Below are positions 1-5,232 of a stretch of DNA of 5,911 bases, in pieces. Made by a program: the position numbers and the translations under genes. Source of the stretch: Bacillota bacterium. Its GTDB lineage: Bacteria > Bacillota > DSM-12270 > Thermacetogeniales > Thermacetogeniaceae. The notes under the pieces were generated by a model, which saw only the letters and a list, made by a program, of their open reading frames with translations, searched no databases and was not told the origin of the DNA. Position 1 is the first letter of the stretch. Each line of letters begins with the position of its first letter. The stretch spans positions 1-5,911 of the forward strand of contig DAOURU010000078.1 of NCBI GenBank assembly GCA_030627585.1. Reading direction: 5' to 3'.

Positions 1-212
1 CCCCGGTCAGTAAAAGTATACATCTCCTTTTGGACAATATCTGTTCCCTCTCCAATTCCGCGGACAAAAAGTTCGGTATGTTCAAAAACAGGAGTTCGGA
101 TTTCCCGGTAACCGTAGAGCCTACAAAGTTCCCGCGCAATTTTCTCCAGGTACTGCCACTTTTCGATTTCGCCCGGCAACAAATCTCTTGTTCCCCGGGG
201 CGCTTTGATCAT
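1..212 (-). CDS. hisS: Histidyl-tRNA synthetase, N-terminal part (runs off the left edge)
   Basis: Class II aminoacyl-tRNA synthetase that charges tRNA-His with histidine in the cytoplasm. Only the first 70 codons are visible. The protein begins [15 protein letters not shown], the typical HisRS start in which the RGTRDxxP stretch (residues 6-12) helps form the histidine pocket. Around residues 35-41 comes YGYREIRTP, the class II motif 1 region with its conserved proline, followed by [20 protein letters not shown], a hallmark HisRS segment. The ATG at 210-212 is preceded by AAAGGAG with about 9 nt spacing, and a stop codon lies directly upstream in the same frame, which fixes the start. It appears to be the fourth gene of the rel-dtd-MBL-hisS unit. 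No T-box (no GGTGG-ACCGCG-type antiterminator) is seen upstream, so histidine control through a T-box is unlikely here. The catalytic motifs 2 and 3 and the anticodon-binding domain lie outside the window. Confidence 0.95.
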   Translation of the reverse strand, partial: MIKAPRGTRDLLPGEIEKWQYLEKIARELCRLYGYREIRTPVFEHTELFVRGIGEGTDIVQKEMYTFTDR

Positions 213-333
213 TCAAGTCCACTCCTTTAACTCCTTGATTAAAGACCTCGCGGCAAGCTTCTTGTACATGCCTGAACGCGGAGCAGGCCAAGCAACGCGG
301 CTTAATTTTCTATTATCTGTTCAATTTCCATTA
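213..333. other. Intergenic gap between the MBL hydrolase and hisS
   Basis: This gap of 121 bases has no gene I can support. On the minus strand it contains a 9-codon ORF at 302-331 (MEIEQIIEN) starting just after the hydrolase stop, and an 18-codon ORF at 213-269 (MYKKLAARSLIKELKEWT) whose TGA abuts the hisS ATG. Neither has a clear ribosome binding site. A third frame reads through a Cys-x2-Cys stretch (KPRCLACSAFRHVQEAC) but lacks a normal start and would overlap hisS by about 100 bases. The only hairpin is a short GCCTG/CAGGC stem with a 9-nt loop and no T-run, so I see no terminator. From memory, hemZ often occupies this slot in related Clostridia. No hemZ motif is visible here. Confidence 0.5.
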
Positions 334-954
334 TCAAAGAAAGGGGTTGTGTTTGCGTTCATAACCAACCGTGGAAGTGGGCCCGTGGCCGGGGTAAAGC
401 ACAACATCATCATGATTCGGGAGAATTTTATTTTTAATAGAATCCAAAAGCTCCTGATAAGAACCACCGGGAAAGTCGGTTCTCCCGATAGAACCGGCAA
501 ATAAAGTGTCTCCGGTAAAAATAGCATCCTCGGCCTTTAAACAAATTCCTCCCCGTGTATGGCCGGGGGTATGGAGAACGTCCAGTTTGACCTGTTTACC
601 TACACTGATCTCTTCACCTTCACACAGCAGCATGTCAGCGCGGGGGCCGCGCACCGGAATCCCTACATAAACAGAAAAGTTTAAATTGGGGCTGACAAGA
701 AGAGGAGCATCCTCGCTGTGAATAAGGATCTTTGCTCCCGTCTTCTCTTTGACTTCACGGTTAGCCGCAATATGGTCGACATGTCCGTGTGTATTAACAA
801 TATACTGGAGTTGCAGTTGTTCTTTTTCGATTTCTGCTAAAATCCTTTCCTCTTCACCCCCGGGGTCAATTACCAGGGCTTCTTTTGTTTCCTCGCACCA
901 AACAAGATAGCAGTTGGCAAGCATGGGACCAACCGCGAGGCACCTCACGAGCAT
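334..954 (-). CDS. Metallo-beta-lactamase-fold hydrolase, glyoxalase II-like (YcbL/YqgX type)
   Basis: Small one-domain cytoplasmic metallohydrolase of 206 residues in the glyoxalase II-like branch of the metallo-beta-lactamase fold. The dinuclear metal site is complete: THGHVDH (residues 55-61, giving H56, H58, D60 and H61), H132 in TPGHTRGG, D149 in TGDTLF and H190 in YPGHGP. The segment FAGSIGRTDFPGGS (152-165) is characteristic of the YcbL-like type. It lacks the C-terminal helical glutathione-binding domain of classical GloB, as expected for this short type, so the natural thioester substrate is not predictable. Candidates are hydroxyacyl-thiol conjugates or another small thioester. The start at 954 has GGAGG 8 nt upstream. 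The gene follows dtd by 33 bases and probably shares its transcript. A homologue beside rel and dtd is a recurrent arrangement in Firmicutes (recalled, not checked). Confidence 0.9.
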   Translation of the reverse strand: MLVRCLAVGPMLANCYLVWCEETKEALVIDPGGEEERILAEIEKEQLQLQYIVNTHGHVDHIAANREVKEKTGAKILIHSEDAPLLVSPNLNFSVYVGIPVRGPRADMLLCEGEEISVGKQVKLDVLHTPGHTRGGICLKAEDAIFTGDTLFAGSIGRTDFPGGSYQELLDSIKNKILPNHDDVVLYPGHGPTSTVGYERKHNPFL

Positions 955-971
955 TTAACTGACCTCCATTT

Positions 972-996
972 AAATTAAAATTTTAAATTAAAATTT
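972..996. repeat. A/T-only tandem direct repeat between dtd and the MBL hydrolase
   Basis: Two adjacent copies of AAATTAAAATTT lie at 972-983 and 985-996, separated by one T, with no G or C at all. The repeat covers the dtd stop codon (988-990) and the last dtd codon. On the minus strand, 978-996 also reads as a perfect inverted repeat, AAATTTTA-ATT-TAAAATTT, so an A/U-only hairpin could form about 10 nt before the hydrolase ribosome binding site. It lacks the G/C stem expected of an intrinsic terminator. It may be a replication-slippage duplication or a weak RNA-processing or spacing element, but no function can be assigned. Confidence 0.6.
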
Positions 997-1437
997 CTTT
1001 TTGCTGTCAAGCAGGATGGTTACAGGCCCGGCGTTAACGATTCCAACCTCCATCATTGCCCCGAACTCCCCTGTTGCAATGCGAAGCCCGCTTCTGGACA
1101 AGAATTCGAGGAACTCCTCGTACAACGGGAGAGCAACAGAGGGGAGGGCGGCATCCGTAAAACTGGGACGCCTCCCTTTGCGGCAATCACCAAAAAGAGT
1201 AAATTGGGAAACAACCAGAAGCTCTCCCCGAAGATCCTTTACCGAATAGTTAAACTTTCCTGCCTGATCGGAAAAAATTCTTAAATTCAAGATTTTTTCG
1301 GCTAAATAAAGGGCATCATCAGAAACATCGTCGCTTCCGATTCCAACTAACACAACAAGTCCTTGTCCAATTGAAGCAGGTTCTCTTCCGTCTATTCTCA
1401 CCCAGGCCCGCCTCACTCTTTGAACAACAGCGCGCAC
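988..1437 (-). CDS. dtd: D-aminoacyl-tRNA deacylase
   Basis: Cytoplasmic homodimeric enzyme that hydrolyses D-amino acids, and misattached glycine, from tRNA, so protecting translation. The 149 residues match the usual family length of about 145-150. It begins MRAVVQRVRRAWVRIDG, followed by GQGLVVLVGI. The catalytic SQFTLFGD motif is at residues 77-84 (T80 is the active-site threonine), FGAMM is at 125-129, and NAGPVT at 135-140 holds the Gly-cis-Pro pair (G137, P138) that gives chiral selectivity. I choose the GTG at 1435-1437 over the in-frame GTG at 1450-1452. It has AGGAGG (1444-1449) 6 nt upstream and gives the canonical N-terminus, whereas the longer version would place that ribosome binding site inside the gene. 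The rel stop codon is only 11 bases upstream, so coupled translation is likely. Confidence 0.94.
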   Translation of the reverse strand: MRAVVQRVRRAWVRIDGREPASIGQGLVVLVGIGSDDVSDDALYLAEKILNLRIFSDQAGKFNYSVKDLRGELLVVSQFTLFGDCRKGRRPSFTDAALPSVALPLYEEFLEFLSRSGLRIATGEFGAMMEVGIVNAGPVTILLDSKKKF

Positions 1438-1443
1438 AAAGCC

Positions 1444-1451
1444 CCTCCTCA
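1444..1451 (-). promoter_or_regulatory. dtd ribosome binding site overlapping the rel stop
   Basis: On the minus strand TGAGGAGG runs from the rel stop codon (1449-1451) directly into a near-perfect Shine-Dalgarno sequence. A 6-nt spacer then leads to the GTG start of dtd at 1437. This decides the dtd start and suggests that ribosomes ending rel can reinitiate on dtd. Confidence 0.8.
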
Positions 1452-3626
1452 CGAAGGTACAACCCGGTGGACCTCGAGAACGTCACTCACGCGGCTAACT
1501 TTTTGGATAATCTCATATAAGTGCTCGAGGTCGCGGATCTCCAGTTTTAAGTTAACAAGGGCCATTTTATTCTTTTTCGCCCGCGCATTAACCGCATTAA
1601 TAATGGTTTTTGTATCTGCAATGATATTCATAATATCTGTTGTCAGGCGCGGCCGGTCAAAGGCTTTGACTTCTATTTCCACCTGGTAAGTGGCAGGTGT
1701 TTCCTCATCCCAACTTACCTCGATCAACCGCTCCATTTCGCCGTGATAATAGTAGGCAATATTCGAGCAGTCCGCGCGGTGGACAGAAACGCCCCGCCCC
1801 CGTGTAATATAACCGATAATCTGGTCGCCGGGCAAGGGATTGCAACAATGGGCGAGGCGCACAACCATATTTTTTTCCCCTTTTACTTTAATTCCCGTCG
1901 TAACCAGCCTCGGCTGGTCGGGAATTTTGACTAAAAGCTGCGGTTCGGAAACAGGAACAACAGGCTCTTCTTCCTTCTTTTTTAGGAGTTCATCCCGCAC
2001 CTTTCCTACAACCTGCGAGGTCGTAACAACCCCATCACCAATTCCGGCATATAAATCATCTTCGCTTTGAAAGCCAAAACGCCGGGCAAGCTCTTCCAAC
2101 ACCTCGAGTTTAAAAAAGTCAGCGGGTTCTGCTCCCATCCTCCTGATCTCTTTTTCGAGAAGTTCCCGCCCTCTCAAAATGTTCTCTTCTCGCTTTTCTT
2201 TTTTGAACCACTGTCGAATGCGGTTTTTTGCGTGAGAAGTTTTAATGATCGAAAGCCAGTCCCGACTCGGGCCGCTGCTTTGTTTTGAGGTAAGAATTTC
2301 AACGATATCACCGTTGGCCAATCGATAATCTAAGGGCACAATCCTTCCGTTTACCTTGGCTCCAATACAGCGGTGTCCAACATCGGTGTGAATGCGGTAA
2401 GCAAAATCAACCGGAACGGAACCGGCGGGAAGTTCGACCACATCCCCCTTGGGGGTAAAAACAAAAACAACGTCCGAAAACAAATCGATTTTAAGGGTTT
2501 CCATGAACTCCTTGGCATCTCTCAAATCATGCTGCCACTCTAAAATTTGCCTCAACCAGGAGAGTTTTTCTTCAAGGTAGGGGTCTGAAAGACACCCCCC
2601 CTCTTTATAGCGCCAGTGAGCAGCAATCCCGTACTCGGCGGTACGGTGCATTTCCCAGGTCCTAATTTGCAGTTCGAAAGGCTCGCCCAGCGGTCCCACA
2701 AGGGTAGTATGAAGAGACTGGTACATATTCTGCTTGGGCATCGCAATATAATCTTTAAATCGTCCTGGGATCGGTTTCCACATTGTATGTACGATTCCCA
2801 AGGTGGCATAACAGTCCCGAACCGTATTAACAATAACCCTCACCGCGATCAAATCGTAAATTTCCGCGAGGTCTTTTCCCTGTTCGACCATTTTCCGGTA
2901 AATACTATAAAAATTTTTCGGTCTTCCGGAAATGTCAGCCATGATTCCTGCTTCTTCCAGCTGCTCCCGGAGCTTCAAGATCACTAGGTTGATGTAATCT
3001 TCCCGTTCGCGGCGTTTTTTTGCAATCCGGTCCACTAAATCGTAGTATTTTTCAGGCTCGAGATACCGAAAGGAAAGGTCTTCAATCTCCCATTTGATTT
3101 TGTAGATCCCTAAACGATGCGCCAGGGGTGCAAAGATCTCCAGCGTTTCCTGGGCAATTTCCCGTTGTTTAGAAATTTGGTGGTGGCCCAATGTTCGCAC
3201 ATTATGGAGGCGGTCTGCCAGTTTAATCAAAATCACACGAACATCCCGCGCCATCGCCAAAAACATCCGGCGCAGATTTTCCGCGTGGGTGTCTTCCTTG
3301 GACTTGTACTCAATTTTTCCTAATTTTGTTACACCGGCAACAAGAAAACTCACTTCAGGGCCAAACTGGGCCTCAATTTCTGCCAGGGTTACCCGGGTAT
3401 CCTCTACGACATCATGAAGCAGGCCAGCAACAATAGTTGTAATATCGAGTTCGAGCTCGGCCAAGATACAAGCAACCTCAAGGGGGTGCTGGATAAAAGC
3501 CTCTCCGGAATTGCGAAATTGCCCGGCATGGGCGCCTTGGGCAAAAAAATAGGCGCGTTCGACCAGTTTCAGATCAAATTTGGGATAATAAGTTTCAATT
3601 TTTGCAAAGAGACGCCGCAGGCCCAT
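1449..3626 (-). CDS. relA: Bifunctional (p)ppGpp synthetase/hydrolase (Rel)
   Basis: Ribosome-associated stringent-response enzyme that transfers pyrophosphate from ATP to GDP/GTP to make (p)ppGpp, and also hydrolyses it. Its 725 residues match the usual length of long RelA/SpoT proteins. The HD hydrolase domain (about 25-180) keeps H47, HDVVED (71-76) and ADRLHN with D138 and N142, so hydrolysis should be active. The synthetase domain (about 230-345) has SGRPKNFYSIYRKM (233-246), RFKD (289-292, the RxKD version typical of bifunctional enzymes rather than the ExDD of monofunctional RelA) and FELQIRT (317-323). The TGS domain spans about 385-445, then SRDWLSIIKTSHAKNRIRQW (454-473), a zinc-finger-like element with C594, C595, H616 and C620, and a C-terminal ACT domain (about 648-725). 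The ATG at 3626 follows an AGGGGTG ribosome site with 5 nt spacing. The gene has its own promoter upstream and leads the rel-dtd-MBL-hisS unit. It appears intact. By function it could equally be named rel. Confidence 0.97.
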   Translation of the reverse strand: MGLRRLFAKIETYYPKFDLKLVERAYFFAQGAHAGQFRNSGEAFIQHPLEVACILAELELDITTIVAGLLHDVVEDTRVTLAEIEAQFGPEVSFLVAGVTKLGKIEYKSKEDTHAENLRRMFLAMARDVRVILIKLADRLHNVRTLGHHQISKQREIAQETLEIFAPLAHRLGIYKIKWEIEDLSFRYLEPEKYYDLVDRIAKKRREREDYINLVILKLREQLEEAGIMADISGRPKNFYSIYRKMVEQGKDLAEIYDLIAVRVIVNTVRDCYATLGIVHTMWKPIPGRFKDYIAMPKQNMYQSLHTTLVGPLGEPFELQIRTWEMHRTAEYGIAAHWRYKEGGCLSDPYLEEKLSWLRQILEWQHDLRDAKEFMETLKIDLFSDVVFVFTPKGDVVELPAGSVPVDFAYRIHTDVGHRCIGAKVNGRIVPLDYRLANGDIVEILTSKQSSGPSRDWLSIIKTSHAKNRIRQWFKKEKREENILRGRELLEKEIRRMGAEPADFFKLEVLEELARRFGFQSEDDLYAGIGDGVVTTSQVVGKVRDELLKKKEEEPVVPVSEPQLLVKIPDQPRLVTTGIKVKGEKNMVVRLAHCCNPLPGDQIIGYITRGRGVSVHRADCSNIAYYYHGEMERLIEVSWDEETPATYQVEIEVKAFDRPRLTTDIMNIIADTKTIINAVNARAKKNKMALVNLKLEIRDLEHLYEIIQKVSRVSDVLEVHRVVPS

Positions 3627-3687
3627 CTCTTCACCCCTTTTTTCTCATAAAAATCACGGTTGCTTTTGATTATTGTTTTTTCTGATT

Positions 3688-3717
3688 ATCGTATGTTGTT
3701 TTTGATAACTTTGTCAA
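3688..3717 (-). promoter_or_regulatory. Sigma-A-type promoter for rel
   Basis: On the minus strand a perfect -35 TTGACA (3712-3717) is followed after 18 bp by TACGAT (3688-3693, 4 of 6 matches to TATAAT). Transcription would begin near 3681, leaving a leader of about 55 nt before the rel ATG at 3626. The -35 lies just beyond the lapA stop, so this promoter fills the 99-base lapA-rel gap. No terminator is seen between lapA and the promoter, so some read-through from upstream is possible. Confidence 0.7.
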
Positions 3718-3725
3718 GAAACGAA

Positions 3726-4001
3726 CTATTTCTTTTCCCTTCTCAGGTTTGAGAAAAAGGAGGTCCAGGGCGCAGTTTTTTCTGATTGAAAAGTACCCTT
3801 CAGTCTCTTTCTCTGATTGAAACAGGCCAGCAGAATCCCGACAATTAAACCGCATAAAGCCGTGCTCAAAATTACCAGAACAAGGGGAATTTCCGGAATT
3901 ATCCAGAAAAAAAACTTAATCCGGACAGGACCCGCGTTTTGCACCGCAAAAACGGAGATTACCAAGGCAAACACAAGAATCCCTATGATATACCGCTGCA
4001 T
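3726..4001 (-). CDS. Small LapA-domain (DUF1049) inner-membrane protein
   Basis: A 91-residue membrane protein with two predicted transmembrane helices, about 4-20 (IIGILVFALVISVFAV) and 38-60 (IPLVLVILSTALCGLIVGIL). The linker FAVQNAGPVRIKFFFW carries the QN and aromatic pattern typical of the LapA domain. The tail from residue 62 is basic and probably cytoplasmic. In E. coli, LapA works with LapB in lipopolysaccharide assembly. In a Gram-positive host that role cannot apply, so the function here is unknown. The ATG at 3999-4001 is chosen because GGAGG lies 8 nt upstream. A TTG at 4034 could extend the frame by 11 residues but has no ribosome site. It follows the CDF gene by 53 bases without a clear terminator and is probably cotranscribed with it. 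Confidence 0.85.
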   Translation of the reverse strand: MQRYIIGILVFALVISVFAVQNAGPVRIKFFFWIIPEIPLVLVILSTALCGLIVGILLACFNQRKRLKGTFQSEKTAPWTSFFSNLRREKK

Positions 4002-4054
4002 CCCATCACCCTCCAAAATTGCCACAGCTTGCAAACAACTCCCTTTATCCGAAT

Positions 4055-5005
4055 TTATTCTCTCTCTTTTGGTAAATTCCTCTCAGAATCACGGGTTCCT
4101 GCTGCAAGCGATTCGCAGTATTCCGGACACCTTTTACAATCACCACCTCCCCGACAGGGTTCGACATGAATTAAAACATGGGTGTCCGGAAATCTTTCTT
4201 GAACCGCTTTTTCAATTTCGTCACACAATTCATGGCCCATGGCAATACTCTGATTTTGAGGCACCACAAGATGCAGGTCAATGTGGCGTTCCGAACCCGC
4301 CTTCCGGCTCCGCAATTTATGAAAACCGATGTAGTGAGGTCTGTAATGATTCAGCACTTCTTTAATTATTTCCTCTTCATTGGGCGGTAATTTAGTATCC
4401 AGAAGCGGCAAAAATGCTTTCGTCGTTAAATCAAAAGAGGCCTTAATAATCAATAATGCGACTCCTATGGCAATCAGCGGGTCAAGCAGTTGAAATCCGG
4501 TGATCCAAAGCAGAAGTAACCCCCCCGCCACACCCAGCGAAGTGTAAACATCTGTTTTCAGGTGCCAGGCATCCGCCTCTAAAGCAACGGAATCTGTGGC
4601 ACGGGCGGTTTTCATGAGAATCGAAGAAACTATTAAATTAACGCCTCCGGAAACACCCATCACAATTAACCCCCACAAAGGTGTCGTCACTTCTGTTCCA
4701 GTTAAAAGTTTTTGAACCGCTTCCCGGATGATCCAAACCGCCGCAATAAAAATCAGAATCGCCTCAACAACCCCTGCCACATTCTCAAATTTACCGTGCC
4801 CAAACTGGTGTTCTTCGTCCGGCGGTTTTCCGCTCTGGCGAACAGCAAAGAGCGCAAGGAGAGCAGCAAAGAGATCAAGCCCGGAATGAATCGCTTCCGA
4901 AAGAATGCTTACCGAATTAATCAGAATCCCGGTTACTAATTTAAAAATAACGAGCAGGGTATTAGAAAAAACAGAAAGCCTTGCCGCTCTTGCCTTTTTG
5001 GTCAC
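4055..5005 (-). CDS. Cation diffusion facilitator (CDF) family divalent metal exporter with Cys-rich tail
   Basis: A 316-residue inner-membrane transporter that would export a divalent cation (Zn, Mn, Fe, Co or Cd) in exchange for protons as a homodimer. Six hydrophobic helices lie at about 11-30, 36-54, 78-97, 111-131, 152-170 and 172-190. The transport site is formed by H40 and D44 (SEAIHSGLD, helix 2) with H148 and D152 (WHLKTD, helix 5), a His-Asp/His-Asp set in place of the DD/HD of E. coli FieF. The loop site PPDEEHQFGHGKFE keeps D63, H66 and H70 at FieF spacing. The cytoplasmic domain (about 205-283) has HIDLHLVVP (241-249), H258 and H280. After it comes an unusual cysteine-rich tail, C284, C290, C293 and C297. 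The start is the GTG at 5003-5005 with AAGGAGG 8 nt upstream. Its metal cannot be read from sequence alone. The cobT neighbour hints at cobalt, but weakly. Confidence 0.93.
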   Translation of the reverse strand: MTKKARAARLSVFSNTLLVIFKLVTGILINSVSILSEAIHSGLDLFAALLALFAVRQSGKPPDEEHQFGHGKFENVAGVVEAILIFIAAVWIIREAVQKLLTGTEVTTPLWGLIVMGVSGGVNLIVSSILMKTARATDSVALEADAWHLKTDVYTSLGVAGGLLLLWITGFQLLDPLIAIGVALLIIKASFDLTTKAFLPLLDTKLPPNEEEIIKEVLNHYRPHYIGFHKLRSRKAGSERHIDLHLVVPQNQSIAMGHELCDEIEKAVQERFPDTHVLIHVEPCRGGGDCKRCPEYCESLAAGTRDSERNLPKERE

Positions 5006-5163
5006 AGGTAAAACCTCCTTAAGTTCCCTTCCTTAACATACATAACAATAAGGGACTTCGCCAAGTCTTTCTTGGTGAAGTCCCACAGGATTTTTCTAAA
5101 ACCTGCTGCTCTAAAAGAGCCCGGTCTGGAGAAGCAAAATCCAGCCTGACTTTGTCTTTTTGA
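5006..5163 (-). promoter_or_regulatory. Structured 5' leader of the CDF gene, candidate regulatory RNA
   Basis: The predicted leader of about 150 nt contains consecutive stem-loops on the minus strand. They are CTGGA/TCCAG (5126-5144, 9-nt loop), GCTCT/AGAGC (5108-5120, 3-nt loop), an imperfect CAGG/CCTG stem with an A/T interior (5086-5105) and a long 14-bp stem (5052-5084). The T-rich tail of the last stem, CCCTTA, could pair with TAAGG copies near the ribosome site (AAGGAGG, 5014-5020). The layout resembles an attenuated leader, but I could not match it to the Mn (yybP-ykoY), NiCo, cobalamin or T-box consensus. A regulatory function is inference. Confidence 0.4.
5052..5084 (-). terminator. 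Strong hairpin, possible intrinsic terminator or attenuator
   Basis: The arms at 5052-5065 and 5071-5084 form a 14-bp stem around a 5-nt loop, with a single imperfect position (5060 opposite 5076). That position is an A-C mismatch in minus-strand RNA and a G-U wobble in plus-strand RNA. On the minus strand the stem is followed by TTATTGTTAT, a broken T-run, so termination could be partial. It could end cobT transcripts or attenuate the CDF gene, which starts 47 bases further on. On the plus strand a T5 run follows after a 6-nt gap, but no plus-strand gene leads into it. Confidence 0.5.
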
Positions 5164-5192
5164 ATTTTAGCACAGCAACTAAAAAACCGCAA
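5164..5192 (-). promoter_or_regulatory. Promoter for the CDF gene (extended -10)
   Basis: On the minus strand TTGCGG (5187-5192) is separated by 17 bp from TAAAAT (5164-5169, 5 of 6 matches). A TGC immediately upstream of the -10 gives the TGn extended -10 form, which can compensate for the weak -35. Transcription would start near 5157. The remaining 5193-5232, back to the cobT stop, is A/T-rich and includes a 12-bp palindrome AGAAAATTTTCT (5223-5234) over the cobT stop. No T-run follows it, so it is not a convincing terminator. Confidence 0.55.
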
Positions 5193-5232
5193 TCAAATGA
5201 AAATTTTTCTCATCATTCAACCAGAAAATTTT

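Noticed and set aside
213..333. T-box riboswitch upstream of hisS
   Set aside because: The gap is too short for a typical T-box, and neither the conserved T-box sequence nor a terminator is present.
30..504. Plus-strand open frames at 30-230 and 205-504
   Set aside because: They lie opposite hisS, the gap and the MBL hydrolase, have no recognisable family and no fitting ribosome site. The minus strand encodes clear conserved proteins there.
321..527. Minus-strand frame of 68 codons overlapping the end of the MBL hydrolase
   Set aside because: It is an alternative frame inside the conserved hydrolase, with no domain of its own.
1438..1452. Longer dtd start at 1452
   Set aside because: It would add five non-conserved residues and put the strong AGGAGG site inside the coding sequence. 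The GTG at 1437 gives the canonical N-terminus.
2552..2987. Open frames inside rel on both strands (minus 2552-2833, plus 2616-2987)
   Set aside because: They overlap the conserved synthetase and TGS domains of Rel in other frames and resemble no protein family.
3716..3734. AAGAAA/TTTCTT hairpin over the lapA stop as a terminator
   Set aside because: The stem is A/T-rich with a 7-nt loop and no following T-run, and it overlaps the rel -35 box.
3670..3855. Minus-strand frame of 61 codons across the lapA 3' end and the rel promoter
   Set aside because: It overlaps lapA in another frame, covers the rel -35/-10 region, and has a polar low-complexity tail with no ribosome site.
4002..4034. Longer lapA start at a TTG (4034)
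   Set aside because: It has no ribosome site, and the GGAGG at the right distance serves the ATG at 4001.
3817..4365. Plus-strand frame of 182 codons
   Set aside because: It is antisense to lapA and the CDF C-terminus, which carry clear family motifs. Its own translation has no recognisable domain.
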